A stretch of 64,000 bases of DNA from Methanomassiliicoccales archaeon (GCA_014361295.1 JACIVX010000001.1:186001-250000), one strand, 5' to 3'. Shown: positions 9,637 to 19,260, counted from the stretch's first letter. Made by a program: numbers and translations. The notes: generated by a model from the letters alone, not told the origin.

Positions 9637-10959
9637 ATGGTCGACCTCACTTTTCGGATGATCGATCGCATGGCCGAAAGGGTCGCATCAAGCGTTTCTT
9701 TTTCATTTCCTGGGCAGCCCGAGGAAGTTCTTCCCGATCACATCGATCACGCTGGCTTGAACATCCGTGTGCCCTTCTGCGCCTTCCGCTGCACTTACTG
9801 CGCGCTTCCGGGAGAACGATTCAGCGCAAAGAGCGCGGATCATTTCGTCTCTGCCTTAAACAAAGAAATCGAGCTTTACGCGGCGAGATACGAGAGGGCG
9901 AAGATCGAAAGAATATATCTCAGTGGCGGCACGCCGTCACTCCTCTACGAGTCAATTGGCGGAATTGTGGACGAAGTCAAGAAACACTTCGAGTTTAAAG
10001 GCCCAGTTTCAATGGAAGCGTCCCCTGTCGATCTCGATGATCATGTTCTCGACGGACTGCGCAGCGGCGGGGTTAATCAATTAAGCATTGGCATTCAGAC
10101 TTTCAATGAAGAAATCCTCTCTCGCTATCTCAATCGAAAGGTGACCCAGGCGGATCTCATCGAAACTCTCAAGAGAGTAAGGGAATCGAAATTCGATTAC
10201 ATCAACATCGACCTCATGTTTTCCTTACCTTTTCAAACAAAAGAATCGCTTCTCCATGATTTAGAGATCGCAGTATCGACTGGTGTCGATGGAATATCAA
10301 CCTATCCGTTGATGCTCTTGCCTTATACGCCGCTTGCATCCAAAATATTATTGAATCAGAATCGGGCGCAGAAAGCTCACATTTCATCCCTTCATGGTTT
10401 CTCACAAAATCCTGCCACGGAAATGGATCAGTATCTTCTGATTCTCAGTTTCCTTCGTCAGCATGGCTATCAAATAAGAACGATTTGGAGCTTTTCCAAA
10501 GCGCCAGAAAAATATGAGGGACCGTATGAACACAGCAACTTTATCGGCATGGGTCCGAGGGCTTGGGGAATGCTTGGCAACAGATTCACGCTCAATATGC
10601 CTTCCGTACTTCCGTACGCAGACGCGATCGCAGGAGGAAAATTTCCGATTTTCGCATTTTCCGCTGTCAGGGATTATCCCCTCGCACGATTCGCGCGCAA
10701 GCTCTATCATGGAAAAATCACGGTCGATGAGATTGAAATGATCAATGAACAGGATCAAGGGATCAAGAGATATCTTCTGATGATGAAGTTGTTAGGACTT
10801 ATTAAAAGGAAAAGAGACTATTACGAACTCACGGACAAGGCGCTCGCATACGGAAGCTGCGCAACGAAGAAAATCGCCTCGGCAACACTTATCAAGATCA
10901 ACGAGGTCTTCGCCTCCTTTGACCAACCTAAGACTATGACGTTCTCACCTACGGCCTGA
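9637..10959 (+). CDS. HemW/HemN-like radical SAM protein
   Basis: A 440-residue radical SAM protein with the cluster motif CAFRCTYC (CxxxCxxC) at ~residue 50, preceded by LNIRVPFC as in coproporphyrinogen-III-oxidase-like proteins. SGGTPSLL, the SIGIQTFNEEIL segment and NIDLMFSLPFQT are the HemN/HemW core blocks. The C-terminus (~350-410) resembles the small winged-helix HemN C-domain. ATG 9637 has a GGTGA site 6 nt upstream. Proteins of this type are haem chaperones, anaerobic coproporphyrinogen dehydrogenases or radical SAM methyltransferases; sequence alone does not decide. It stands alone, convergent with galU. Confidence 0.75.
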   Translation: MVDLTFRMIDRMAERVASSVSFSFPGQPEEVLPDHIDHAGLNIRVPFCAFRCTYCALPGERFSAKSADHFVSALNKEIELYAARYERAKIERIYLSGGTPSLLYESIGGIVDEVKKHFEFKGPVSMEASPVDLDDHVLDGLRSGGVNQLSIGIQTFNEEILSRYLNRKVTQADLIETLKRVRESKFDYINIDLMFSLPFQTKESLLHDLEIAVSTGVDGISTYPLMLLPYTPLASKILLNQNRAQKAHISSLHGFSQNPATEMDQYLLILSFLRQHGYQIRTIWSFSKAPEKYEGPYEHSNFIGMGPRAWGMLGNRFTLNMPSVLPYADAIAGGKFPIFAFSAVRDYPLARFARKLYHGKITVDEIEMINEQDQGIKRYLLMMKLLGLIKRKRDYYELTDKALAYGSCATKKIASATLIKINEVFASFDQPKTMTFSPTA

Positions 10960-11183
10960 ATGATTTTAAATCTATTTTTTAAGTCAAGAACTTTTCAGAA
11001 AGTCGATTAAATCCCGAATTCCTTAACAACTCTCGATTAAGACGCCCGTTGTATCTAGGCTCGTTCAATCCTCTGGCGGTTTTTGTTGTACACTTTCCAA
11101 CTTAATTTGTAATCCTTCCTATTTTGTGAAAAGGAAAGAAATCACACATATAATCATCATATTTCACTTCTTATCCGCGAGAG

Positions 11184-11203
11184 GCGATGTCTCATCGCTT
11201 TTT
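11184..11203 (+). terminator. Hairpin plus T-run at the 3' end of the HemW-like transcript
   Basis: GCGATG-tct-CATCGC forms a perfect 6-bp hairpin at 11184-11198, followed on the plus strand by TTTTT. It lies 225 bases after the HemW-like gene and overlaps the last codons of the convergent galU gene, so it may end plus-strand transcription there. Confidence 0.45.
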
Positions 11204-12100
11204 CCTCCTCGGAATCCCCTCTTTCGTGCCCCTGATTATCCTTTTTCTCCTCAGCAAATCGAGGAGAAATTTTGTGGTTTCGTCGGAGAATTCTGGATGG
11301 TTAAGAACAAGTTCGAAGTTCGTCTTCATCCAGCCGAGCTTATCGCCGATGTCGTATCGCCTACCCTCAAATTCGTATGCGTAGATCTTTTCTTCTCTGA
11401 GAAGAAGTCTCAAGGCATCGGTCAGCTGGATCTCGCCGTTTCTTCCTGCGGGAGTTTGTTCAATGCAACGAAAAATACCAGGCGTCAGGATATATGTGCC
11501 AGTGATGCCATAATCCGATGGCGCTTGATCAGGTTTTGGCTTCTCGACCAAATCTTCTATTAAGTGAAGTCTTTCTTTCACCTTTTTCGCTTTAATGATT
11601 CCGTAATCCTGGATCTTCTCCTTTGGCACTCTTTCGACGGCGATAACGGACGTGCCAAGTAATTCGTGAATCTCCATCAGTTGCTTGACGACCGGAACCG
11701 ACGCGATGTTAATCGTGTCGCCGAGCATGACAGCAAATGGCTCATTGCCAACATGTCTCCTTGCGCAATAAACGGCGTCGCCAAGACCCTTTGGTGCCTT
11801 CTGTCTAATGTAATGAATCTCCGCGAGATTCGATACTCTTTTGATCTCTTGCAATTCTTCTTCCTTGCCGTTTCTCTCGAGTACTGATTCAAGTTCTGGC
11901 GATCGATCAAAATGATCTTCGATCGCCCTCTTTCCCGCGCCAGTCACGATGATAATATCGCTGATGCCCGCTGCGATCGCCTCCTCGACAACATACTGGA
12001 TTGTCGGTTTGTCAACGACTGGCAGCATTTCCTTTGGCTGCGCTTTCGTTAATGGCAAAAATCTGATGCCTAAACCCGCGGCAGGAATCACCGCTTTCAT
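11192..12100 (-). CDS. galU: UTP--glucose-1-phosphate uridylyltransferase
   Basis: A 302-residue nucleotidyltransferase with the GalU signature at the N-terminus: PAAGLGIRFLPLTKAQPKEM (nucleotide loop and catalytic Lys region), then VVDKPTIQYVVEEAIAAGI. LGDTI is the metal-binding block and LVEKPKP the later sugar-binding Lys region. It makes UDP-glucose from UTP and glucose-1-phosphate. Start ATG 12100 follows GGTGATGAG. It lies 6 nt downstream of ugd on the same strand, so the two are very probably co-transcribed and give UDP-glucuronate for surface glycans, fitting the glycosyltransferases at the left edge. Length is typical. Confidence 0.93.
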   Translation of the reverse strand: MKAVIPAAGLGIRFLPLTKAQPKEMLPVVDKPTIQYVVEEAIAAGISDIIIVTGAGKRAIEDHFDRSPELESVLERNGKEEELQEIKRVSNLAEIHYIRQKAPKGLGDAVYCARRHVGNEPFAVMLGDTINIASVPVVKQLMEIHELLGTSVIAVERVPKEKIQDYGIIKAKKVKERLHLIEDLVEKPKPDQAPSDYGITGTYILTPGIFRCIEQTPAGRNGEIQLTDALRLLLREEKIYAYEFEGRRYDIGDKLGWMKTNFELVLNHPEFSDETTKFLLDLLRRKRIIRGTKEGIPRRKKR

Positions 12101-12106
12101 CTCTCA

Positions 12107-13369
12107 TCACCAGCAGATCCCGTCATAATTTTCCGTCCTCACAACCCCTCTGCCATCGATCACGAGTTTGTCACCGTATAAATTTGGATCTGCGTACTCC
12201 TCCCACTCAGTCACGATGAGGACCGCGTCACTCCCCTCAACGCATTCTTTGATAGTCCTACAATAAATGAGCGACGGGAACTCCCTACGAAAGTTCTCGA
12301 TCGCCTTCGGGTCATGGCACTTGATATTCGCGCCCTTCTCAATCAATGCTTTGACGATTTTGATCGAACTCGCTTCCCTGATGTCGTCGGTACCAGGTTT
12401 GAAAGCAAGTCCGAGAACCGCTATCGTTTTTCCCCTGATGTCCATATGGTGTTCGAGCAACTCGATCATCTTGAGCGGTTGCTTTTCGTTGACCTCGATG
12501 ACAGCGTCAAGAATGATAGGCTCGATTTGGTGAGACCTTGCAAATGAAGCGAGTGCCGTGGTGTCTTTTGGAAAGCAAGAACCACCGAAGCCGCAGCCCG
12601 CCCTGAGGAACTCTGATCCTATGCGCCTATCGTATCCCATGCCCCTCACAACTTCTCTGACATCAATCTTCAACGCCTTACAGATATTGCCGATCTCGTT
12701 GATGAATGAAATCTTTGTCGCCAGGAACGCGTTTGAGGCGAGCTTGATCATCTCCGCTGTTCTCAATGATGTTTCCACAATAGGACACTTGAATCCCGAG
12801 TAAAGAGATTTTAAGATAGAGAGAGAACGATCATCAGTCACACCGATGACGATTCTATCTGGATGCATGAAATCTTCAATCGCGTTGCCCTCCTTGAGGA
12901 ATTCAGGGTTTACGGCAACCCCAAAATCCTTTCCAGCCTTTTTCCCAGAAGATCGTTCGAGTGCTGGGATAACAATATTTTCTGTCGTCGTAGGCAAAAC
13001 GGTGCTTCTCACAACGACTACATGATATTCATCTTTCTCAGCAAGCATCTGACCAATGCTCAGTGTAGCGCTTTCAAGATGAGTCGTATCAAGAAACCCG
13101 TTTTCCATTCGCGGCGTTCCGACGCAAACAAGAGTGAGATCCGTATTCTTTATAAAATGGAAATCCGTTGTGGCGAAGAACAAACGATCTTCCAGGTGTT
13201 TCCGCAGAAGCGTATCGAGCCCCTTTTCATAAATCAAACTCTTTCCTTCTTTGAGCGCCTTAATTTTCTCCTCAACGACATCGATGCAAACGACCTCATG
13301 ACCCAATTCTGCGAAGCAAACCCCCGTGACAAGACCGACATAACCAGCGCCAACGATCGAAATTCTCAA
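12107..13369 (-). CDS. ugd: UDP-glucose 6-dehydrogenase
   Basis: A 420-residue UDP-glucose/GDP-mannose dehydrogenase. The N-terminal Rossmann motif GAGYVGLVTGVCFAELGH is followed by a central domain holding the catalytic cysteine in CGFGGSCFPKDT and by the C-terminal UDP-binding domain with VLGLAFKPGTDDIREASS. It oxidises UDP-glucose to UDP-glucuronate with two NAD+. The frame opens at TTG 13381, but TTG 13369 gives the canonical MRISIVGAGY and has GGTGT about 6 nt upstream, so I prefer it. It forms an operon with galU, which supplies its substrate. Confidence 0.93.
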   Translation of the reverse strand: MRISIVGAGYVGLVTGVCFAELGHEVVCIDVVEEKIKALKEGKSLIYEKGLDTLLRKHLEDRLFFATTDFHFIKNTDLTLVCVGTPRMENGFLDTTHLESATLSIGQMLAEKDEYHVVVVRSTVLPTTTENIVIPALERSSGKKAGKDFGVAVNPEFLKEGNAIEDFMHPDRIVIGVTDDRSLSILKSLYSGFKCPIVETSLRTAEMIKLASNAFLATKISFINEIGNICKALKIDVREVVRGMGYDRRIGSEFLRAGCGFGGSCFPKDTTALASFARSHQIEPIILDAVIEVNEKQPLKMIELLEHHMDIRGKTIAVLGLAFKPGTDDIREASSIKIVKALIEKGANIKCHDPKAIENFRREFPSLIYCRTIKECVEGSDAVLIVTEWEEYADPNLYGDKLVIDGRGVVRTENYDGICW

Positions 13370-13417
13370 GCGAGACACCAACCTTTTACATCAAGAGAAA
13401 AATCGTATTTCTTGTTC

Positions 13418-15016
13418 CTATGCTGCTTTCCCCCCTTTCGGCACGAATGAATAGGCCGGCTTCTTGTCGACCATGGTGACCTCGATGTACCCCAGCCAGC
13501 GCTCATCCTCGACGGGAAAGTCCTTTCTGAAATGGGATCCTCTACTCTCCTGGCGAAGGAGTGCGGTATGAGTAGCCATTTCGGCCAAAAGCGCCATCGA
13601 TCGAATTTCATCCAGGAGAATTCGTGATTTTTTGTCAGTCTTTGCGTTCTTCAACTCGGCGAACATTTTCTCAGCTATCGTAGCACTCTCGGCCAGCAAA
13701 TCTCTCGAACGCACGATGCCGAGACATTTCGAGCAGGTGCTCGCGATCATCTCTCTCATCTCCATCAATCTCTCACGAGGGATCTCTTCAGTTTGTCTGG
13801 ACTGTTCATCGATTATCGAAACAAGCGTTTCGAATCGATCCTTTTCGATCGTCACACCTCTTTGTTTTGCGGCGTTAGCGCCTGCAATTCTACCGAAAAT
13901 CAGTGCGTCTGCGAGCGCATTTCCCCCCTTCCTGTTTGCACCATGGATTCCGCCGACGACTTCTCCTGCGGCGTAAAGACCTTGAATACCTGTCAAACAA
14001 TTTTCATCGATGATGACGCCACCCATTGAATGATGCGCCGTGCAGGTAATCCTAATCATGCACTCTTTGGTTGATGGGAATTGATAGGTGCGCAGCTGAA
14101 ACATTGAATTCATGGTTTTCATGTCTGCGTCCTCCCACCGTTTCACAGATGATAGATCGAGGAAACACTTTCTTCCCTTTTCCTCCTCAAAGGCAATTGC
14201 CTGGCAGACTTTATCGCGGTAGACAATCACCGCTTTTGTCAAATCCGTTTCCTCTGGCACTCTCTTTTTCAAAATATCCTCGTTTCTGTCGTTGATGATC
14301 CTGGCGCCAGGAGGATATGGTGGAAAAAGAATAAACGGCGGCAACCCTTTATGTATCATCGCGATTGGGAAGAACTGGATAAATTCAAGATCTCGAAGCG
14401 ATGCTCCCGCTTCAAGGGCCATGACCATCCCGTCACCAGTTGTCGTGTTGGGATTATCATTGTTATCGAACATCGCGCAGAATCCGCCAGATGCAAGAAC
14501 GGTTGAATTGGCCGCGATTGAAAACGATGAATAATTGCGATCCAAACCCACAATTCCCAGGCATTTCTTCCCGTCCATTACAAGGTTTTCTACGGCACAG
14601 TGCTCGAAGAACGTGACTCCCATTTCTCTTAGTGACTCCTTCATCACTGTGGTAAGTTCAATCATCGGGAAAATGAGTTTCTCGCGCGTCAGGTGCATCC
14701 CCGATGGTTTTGATTCAAATTTCATCCCGAGACTCTGGAGGAAACAGGGGACTTCCTTGCCACCGCTAACAAGCCTTCTTACGAGTTTTTCATCGTTGAT
14801 CCAGCGTCCGATTTCCATCGTCGCCCTGAAAAGATCGTCTTCTTTCATTTGGTCAGTCGGATGTGAAAAAATTCCAGCTGACATTGATGTCGCTGATGCC
14901 TTTCCGACGCATCCTTTCGTGATCATGCAGACATTCGCGTTAGCCTTCGCAGCCTCGAAAGCGGCGCATAGGCCTGCCAATCCGCCGCCAACAATGCAGA
15001 CGTCGAATCGTTCCAT
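13418..15016 (-). CDS. FAD-dependent fumarate reductase/succinate dehydrogenase-type flavoprotein
   Basis: A 532-residue flavoprotein of the SdhA/FrdA/TfrA family. FAD-binding GxGxxG is in CIVGGGLAGLCAAFEAA. The capping and catalytic region includes TAHHSMGGVIIDE and the FAD-proximal GLYAAGEVVGGIHGANRKGG, followed by GGNALADALIFGRIAG. The C-terminal helical domain is normal. ATG 15016 has GGAGG 8 nt upstream; the open frame up to 15070 is leader. No iron-sulfur subunit (SdhB/TfrB) or membrane anchor is adjacent, but HdrA and HdrC/B homologues lie 0.9 kb away. It could be a thiol:fumarate-reductase-like subunit, a soluble fumarate reductase, or a related oxidoreductase; substrate is not proven. 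Confidence 0.78.
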   Translation of the reverse strand: MERFDVCIVGGGLAGLCAAFEAAKANANVCMITKGCVGKASATSMSAGIFSHPTDQMKEDDLFRATMEIGRWINDEKLVRRLVSGGKEVPCFLQSLGMKFESKPSGMHLTREKLIFPMIELTTVMKESLREMGVTFFEHCAVENLVMDGKKCLGIVGLDRNYSSFSIAANSTVLASGGFCAMFDNNDNPNTTTGDGMVMALEAGASLRDLEFIQFFPIAMIHKGLPPFILFPPYPPGARIINDRNEDILKKRVPEETDLTKAVIVYRDKVCQAIAFEEEKGRKCFLDLSSVKRWEDADMKTMNSMFQLRTYQFPSTKECMIRITCTAHHSMGGVIIDENCLTGIQGLYAAGEVVGGIHGANRKGGNALADALIFGRIAGANAAKQRGVTIEKDRFETLVSIIDEQSRQTEEIPRERLMEMREMIASTCSKCLGIVRSRDLLAESATIAEKMFAELKNAKTDKKSRILLDEIRSMALLAEMATHTALLRQESRGSHFRKDFPVEDERWLGYIEVTMVDKKPAYSFVPKGGKAA

Positions 15017-15216
15017 CGATCTTTCCTCCGTGTAATGATACTGACACTTCTCCGTTATCTCTTTTTTCATTTCGTCTCAGAACGGATTAAGAATTAGGGA
15101 AAGCAATCAATTCATTCTGACTATCAAAAATTAAGGGTGCAAAGACAATCAAGCCAGTAAAAAGGGTACGGAGGATTGAAATAGACGGTTTTCGCTGATT
15201 AATATGGAGGGTTTGC

Positions 15217-15897
15217 ATGGTCGATATCGTATATTTGGGACATTCGGCTTTTCTCGTTGAATCCTCAAAGGGAAAGATACTTGTCGATCCATTCATCACA
15301 GGCAATCCTCTGGTATCCGTGCCCAAAGACCTCAAACCTGATCTCATTCTCGTCACGCATGCACACGGGGATCATCTCGGCGACGCGATTGAGATTTCGA
15401 AGAAGACAAGAGCGCCAGTGCATTCGACGTTCGAGATTGCGAATTACGTGAGTTCCAAAGGCGCAAAGTCGATCGACGGCCACGTCGGCGGCACACTGGT
15501 GATGCCTTTCTGTAGTGTGAAGATCTTTCCCGCATTCCACGGCTCATCGGTCGACGGCATCAGCTCCGTTGGAATCGCTTGCTCATTCGTCATCTCAACA
15601 GATGGCAAAGCGATCTATCACGCGGGGGATACGGCGCTTTTCGGAGATATGAAACTCATCGGCGAGGAATTTGAAATTGATATGGCGCTGCTGCCGATCG
15701 GAGGACATTACACGATGGGCATCGATGACGCGGTCAGGGCAACGGCGATGTTGAACTCGAAATTCGTCATCCCAATGCATTACAACACCTTCGATCCGAT
15801 CAGAGCCGACCCTGAAGAATTCCGTAAGAAAGTCGAATCGAAAACGCGAACGAAGTGCATCATCCTTCGCCCCGGCGAAAGTTATCGTCTAGTCTGA
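15217..15897 (+). CDS. UPF0173 metallo-beta-lactamase-fold hydrolase
   Basis: A 226-residue MBL-fold protein of the UPF0173/UlaG-like group. The N-terminus IVYLGHSAFLVE leads to the metal motif THAHGDHLGD (HxHxDH) at ~residue 47, with further ligands in FHGSSVDG, YHAGDTALF and near the C-terminus IPMHYNTFDPI. ATG 15217 follows GGAGGG at ideal spacing. The family is metal-dependent and widespread in archaea, but its physiological substrate is unknown. It is transcribed away from the flavoprotein and converges with the Hdr pair. Confidence 0.88.
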   Translation: MVDIVYLGHSAFLVESSKGKILVDPFITGNPLVSVPKDLKPDLILVTHAHGDHLGDAIEISKKTRAPVHSTFEIANYVSSKGAKSIDGHVGGTLVMPFCSVKIFPAFHGSSVDGISSVGIACSFVISTDGKAIYHAGDTALFGDMKLIGEEFEIDMALLPIGGHYTMGIDDAVRATAMLNSKFVIPMHYNTFDPIRADPEEFRKKVESKTRTKCIILRPGESYRLV

Positions 15898-15919
15898 CGC
15901 CCCTTTTATATATCGTATT

Positions 15920-17515
15920 CTAAAGACCGAGGCGCTTTGCCAAATACGACACGTAGTCCTCCATTGGGATGTCGATAAGGGATCGATCGACATCGACTTC
16001 CTTCGAAACGGCGCAATCGAGATGAATCCTGCATTTGGGGCACATTGTGAGAAGGCGATGAGCCCCCGTTCTCTTGGCTTCCGCAATCCTGTCGAGTTGC
16101 ATTTGCTTTGCTGGTCTCCCACAGGTAATCCAGGCGGAAACACCGCAGCATTGTGCTTTCTCCCTTGTATTCGCCATTTCCCTCACCTCAACGCCCACTT
16201 CCCTAAGAATGTCCCGTGGCTCGTCGTACACTCCCAGATGTCTACCAAGGCGACAGGGGTCGTGATATGTGACTGAGTCTTCTTCCTCAGTCGCTGGTTT
16301 CAGTTCAAGCTTTCCTTCGTCGATGAGGTCTGCGAGAAACTCCGTCAGGTGCATCATTTCGAAGTCCTGATCTCCTAATATATCCTGGTAATCGATATTG
16401 AATGTCCTATAACATTCTGGGCATGAGAAAATGACTTTTTTCGCGCCAGCGTTCTTGATCATTTCGATGTTTTTCTCCATCAACTTCTCGAAATTCTCGT
16501 TATCGCCTGCCCAGTTGAGGTCGTGTCCACAGCACACTTCGTCGTTACTGACAACTGGTATGATACCTGCATAGTTGAGAATTTTGATTGCCGAGATCGC
16601 CGTCCCCGTTAAATTGAGATTTCGATCGTAGAACACGGCATCAAGATGCGGTGCGCACCCGACGAAATATAGAATGTCGCCCTTCTCGGCGATTTTGACA
16701 TCGCCGGGTATCCATTCCAGCCTGTCCTGTTTTTCTGTGTGCGCCATCACGCGCATCATGCTCTGCAATAAGCCGCCCTGGGAGCACTCTGGCTCGTTGC
16801 CAAGCCTGATCGCCTCAGAACGCATTCCTTGGATGAAACCGGAATAATCGACCTTGTAGGGACACATCGAGTTACACATTTCACACGTGATGCATGACCA
16901 GATGTCTCTGTCCTTGCTCAAGCTGTCTGAAACGCCTTCAAGTGCCCTCAGAACGATAACGCGGGGAGCGAAATTTGGATCGAAGCGCGCGACAGGACAT
17001 ACTGATGTACACTTTCCGCATTCGACACAGTCATGCGCGCCCGTATCCGCGATCAAATCATCAATCGCTTTCTTATCGAATTCCATCACTTCTTTTCTTT
17101 TGGCCTTGGGAATCGGGTTGGGGCCCATGATTTTCAAGTCATTGTACATGCCGTTGATCAAATTGAGGAACTTGTACTTCTCAGAGGCAGAGAGCCATTC
17201 GCATCTTAACCTCTCTTCTCCCAGACCAGTATACCTGAGGAGCTTTCTCACGGCCTCAATGCGCTTCTGCGCATGCTTGTTTCCATCAGTGTAGTGGCAA
17301 TCGTCGATTCTACATCCGACAACCGCAACACCATCAGCACCGCACTCGAAAGCTTTCATCATAAAAGCTGGCTCGACACGTCCAGTACACATGACTCTGA
17401 TGATCTTGACGCTTGACGGATAACTCAGATGATGCACGCCTGTGAGAGTTGCGGCAGGATAACCACACCAGCTGCAGGCGAAGACGAGTATTGTTGGCTC
17501 AAAATTTTCGCTCAT
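15920..17515 (-). CDS. FlpD-HdrC-HdrB fusion, heterodisulfide-reductase-like electron carrier
   Basis: A 531-residue three-part fusion. Residues ~1-135 match MvhD/FlpD, with cysteines in FACSWCGYP, CTGRVEP and VGCRIDDCHY (a [2Fe-2S] site). Residues ~150-250 are HdrC-like with two [4Fe-4S] motifs, CVECGKCTSVCP and CITCEMCNSMCP. Residues ~270-525 are HdrB-like with two CCG repeats, each a full Cys...CCG...CxxC set (CCGHDLNW..CPEC; CCGVSAW..CPKC), as needed for the noncubane clusters that reduce a disulfide. ATG 17515 overlaps the hdrA stop as ATGA and follows GGAGGTG, so translation is coupled. It likely passes electrons between HdrA and a disulfide or another acceptor. Confidence 0.88.
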   Translation of the reverse strand: MSENFEPTILVFACSWCGYPAATLTGVHHLSYPSSVKIIRVMCTGRVEPAFMMKAFECGADGVAVVGCRIDDCHYTDGNKHAQKRIEAVRKLLRYTGLGEERLRCEWLSASEKYKFLNLINGMYNDLKIMGPNPIPKAKRKEVMEFDKKAIDDLIADTGAHDCVECGKCTSVCPVARFDPNFAPRVIVLRALEGVSDSLSKDRDIWSCITCEMCNSMCPYKVDYSGFIQGMRSEAIRLGNEPECSQGGLLQSMMRVMAHTEKQDRLEWIPGDVKIAEKGDILYFVGCAPHLDAVFYDRNLNLTGTAISAIKILNYAGIIPVVSNDEVCCGHDLNWAGDNENFEKLMEKNIEMIKNAGAKKVIFSCPECYRTFNIDYQDILGDQDFEMMHLTEFLADLIDEGKLELKPATEEEDSVTYHDPCRLGRHLGVYDEPRDILREVGVEVREMANTREKAQCCGVSAWITCGRPAKQMQLDRIAEAKRTGAHRLLTMCPKCRIHLDCAVSKEVDVDRSLIDIPMEDYVSYLAKRLGL

Positions 17516-19260
17516 TCTCCCACCTCCTGGACGAGCGCGCAAATAATCGATTCGATCTGCTCCCGCTCGTAATGACTCACGGTCATCGCTTTATTGCAGC
17601 AGGCGGCGGCGCATGCCCCGCACCCCTCGCAAAGATATTCATCGACAACTGCGACACGCCTCCCATCCTTGGGAACAAGAGAAATCGCCTTGAACACACA
17701 CGCTTCAGCGCATCGCCCGCATCCGCGGCACCGGTCCTCGTTGACCTTCGCCGTGATCCTCTCAATATTGATTTTTCCCGAGTCGAGCAATGCGACAATT
17801 TCTTGCGCAACGGATTTTGCATCATCGATCGAATATCTGATCCCTTTTGGACCCTGTGCACAGCCAGCGATGTAAACTCCGCGGCGTATCTGCGGCGGCA
17901 GCATCGGATTGACATCCTTCATAAAGTTGTCGATATCCGTCTGTATGTGAAGCATCTTGGCGATTCTGTCAGCTCCTTCGCTTGGCTCCTGCCCTACTGC
18001 GAGAACAACGAGATCGCTCTCGATGTTCAGTATGACGCCGGCATCAGTGTCCTCCGCTCTAATAACAAGTTTTCCATTTTCAGGAATGATCTCGGCAACC
18101 TTGCCACGAATGAATTTGATGCCGATTTCCCTCGCGTCCGTATAGAATTCCTCGAATCCTCTGTAGGGTCCTCTGAGATCGATATAATGAATGTACACTT
18201 CTGTCTCTGGATGTAGCTTCTTAACCTCTTTCGCAATTCCAATTGTGTATGTACAGCAAACGAGGGAGCAATGCAGATTGCCTTTCGATTTGTCTCTCGA
18301 ACCGACACACAAGACAAAGTTGATGACCTTCGGGATCTTTCCGTCGGAAGGTCTTCTTACCCCTGTGATGTCAGCGTGTCGCATGATGTCAATGAATTCC
18401 ATCGAGGTCATGATGTCCTTGCTCTTCCCATAGGAATATGATGGTATCTTATGAGGATCGAAGGTTTTCGATCCTGTTGCGACGACGATTGCTCCAACAT
18501 CAAACTCCCTTTCATTGCCATTTTGAACGACCTTCACGTGCCTGTTTCCGAATCCTCCAGTAATCTCTTTCACCTCGGTGTTCAGCATGACCTCGATAAA
18601 GGGATTCCTCTCGACATCCTCGATCTTCGGCGTGAAGACGCACTCCTTGCAATACTGCATACAGCAGATCCCGCAGTTATGCGTGGGGAACGTCGTGGCC
18701 AGTTTGTAAGCCCTTCCGCCAAGTTCTTTTTCTCTCTCGATGAGATAGACTTTGTGACCTGCCTTCGCAATTTCCAGTGCCGCGGCCATGCCAGCGACAC
18801 CGCCACCGATGACAAGGACAGAATCTTTAATCGGAATCGTGATATCTTCTAATGGTTTGAGTCGCCTCACACGCTCGAGGCCGCCAAGCATCAGAGACTT
18901 CGCCTTTTTCGTTGCCTCTGCCTTATCGGGGTGAACCCACGCGCATTGTTCCCTGAGATTGACCATTTCGAAAAGGTATTTGTTCATTCCCACCGAAGCA
19001 AGCGCATTTCTGATGATTTCTCCTTGAATATTCGGAATTGCACCGCCGATGAGAATTCTGTCAAATTTTTTGTCCATGTACTTGCCAATGAGGAAATCGA
19101 TCCCTTCCTTCGAAGAGAGTTCATCGAAGATATCGACATCGATAACATCGTCAAATTGCCGCAAGAAGTCTGCGACATCATCGAGGTCGATGCGATCGCT
19201 GATTTCTCCCTTTTCCCTACACAAGTAGACACCGATTTTACCCTCCTTTTTCTCCTCCAT
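17512..19260 (-). CDS. hdrA: HdrA-like FAD and iron-sulfur protein
   Basis: A 582-residue homologue of heterodisulfide reductase subunit A, the flavin-based electron-bifurcating unit. The FAD motif VIGGGVAGMAAALEIAKAG (~150) is followed by the HdrA Cys block THNCGICCMQYCKEC, and the C-terminus has two ferredoxin motifs, CRGCGRCAEAC and CEGCGACAAAC. The N-terminal domain is unusual: the usual CxCG start reads CREKGE and the usual ACSPRTHE reads GGAIPNIQGE, so the N-terminal cluster ligands appear lost. ATG 19260 is preferred over GTG 19266. It is translationally coupled to the FlpD-HdrC-HdrB fusion. The physiological donor is not visible. Confidence 0.88.
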   Translation of the reverse strand: MEEKKEGKIGVYLCREKGEISDRIDLDDVADFLRQFDDVIDVDIFDELSSKEGIDFLIGKYMDKKFDRILIGGAIPNIQGEIIRNALASVGMNKYLFEMVNLREQCAWVHPDKAEATKKAKSLMLGGLERVRRLKPLEDITIPIKDSVLVIGGGVAGMAAALEIAKAGHKVYLIEREKELGGRAYKLATTFPTHNCGICCMQYCKECVFTPKIEDVERNPFIEVMLNTEVKEITGGFGNRHVKVVQNGNEREFDVGAIVVATGSKTFDPHKIPSYSYGKSKDIMTSMEFIDIMRHADITGVRRPSDGKIPKVINFVLCVGSRDKSKGNLHCSLVCCTYTIGIAKEVKKLHPETEVYIHYIDLRGPYRGFEEFYTDAREIGIKFIRGKVAEIIPENGKLVIRAEDTDAGVILNIESDLVVLAVGQEPSEGADRIAKMLHIQTDIDNFMKDVNPMLPPQIRRGVYIAGCAQGPKGIRYSIDDAKSVAQEIVALLDSGKINIERITAKVNEDRCRGCGRCAEACVFKAISLVPKDGRRVAVVDEYLCEGCGACAAACCNKAMTVSHYEREQIESIICALVQEVGE

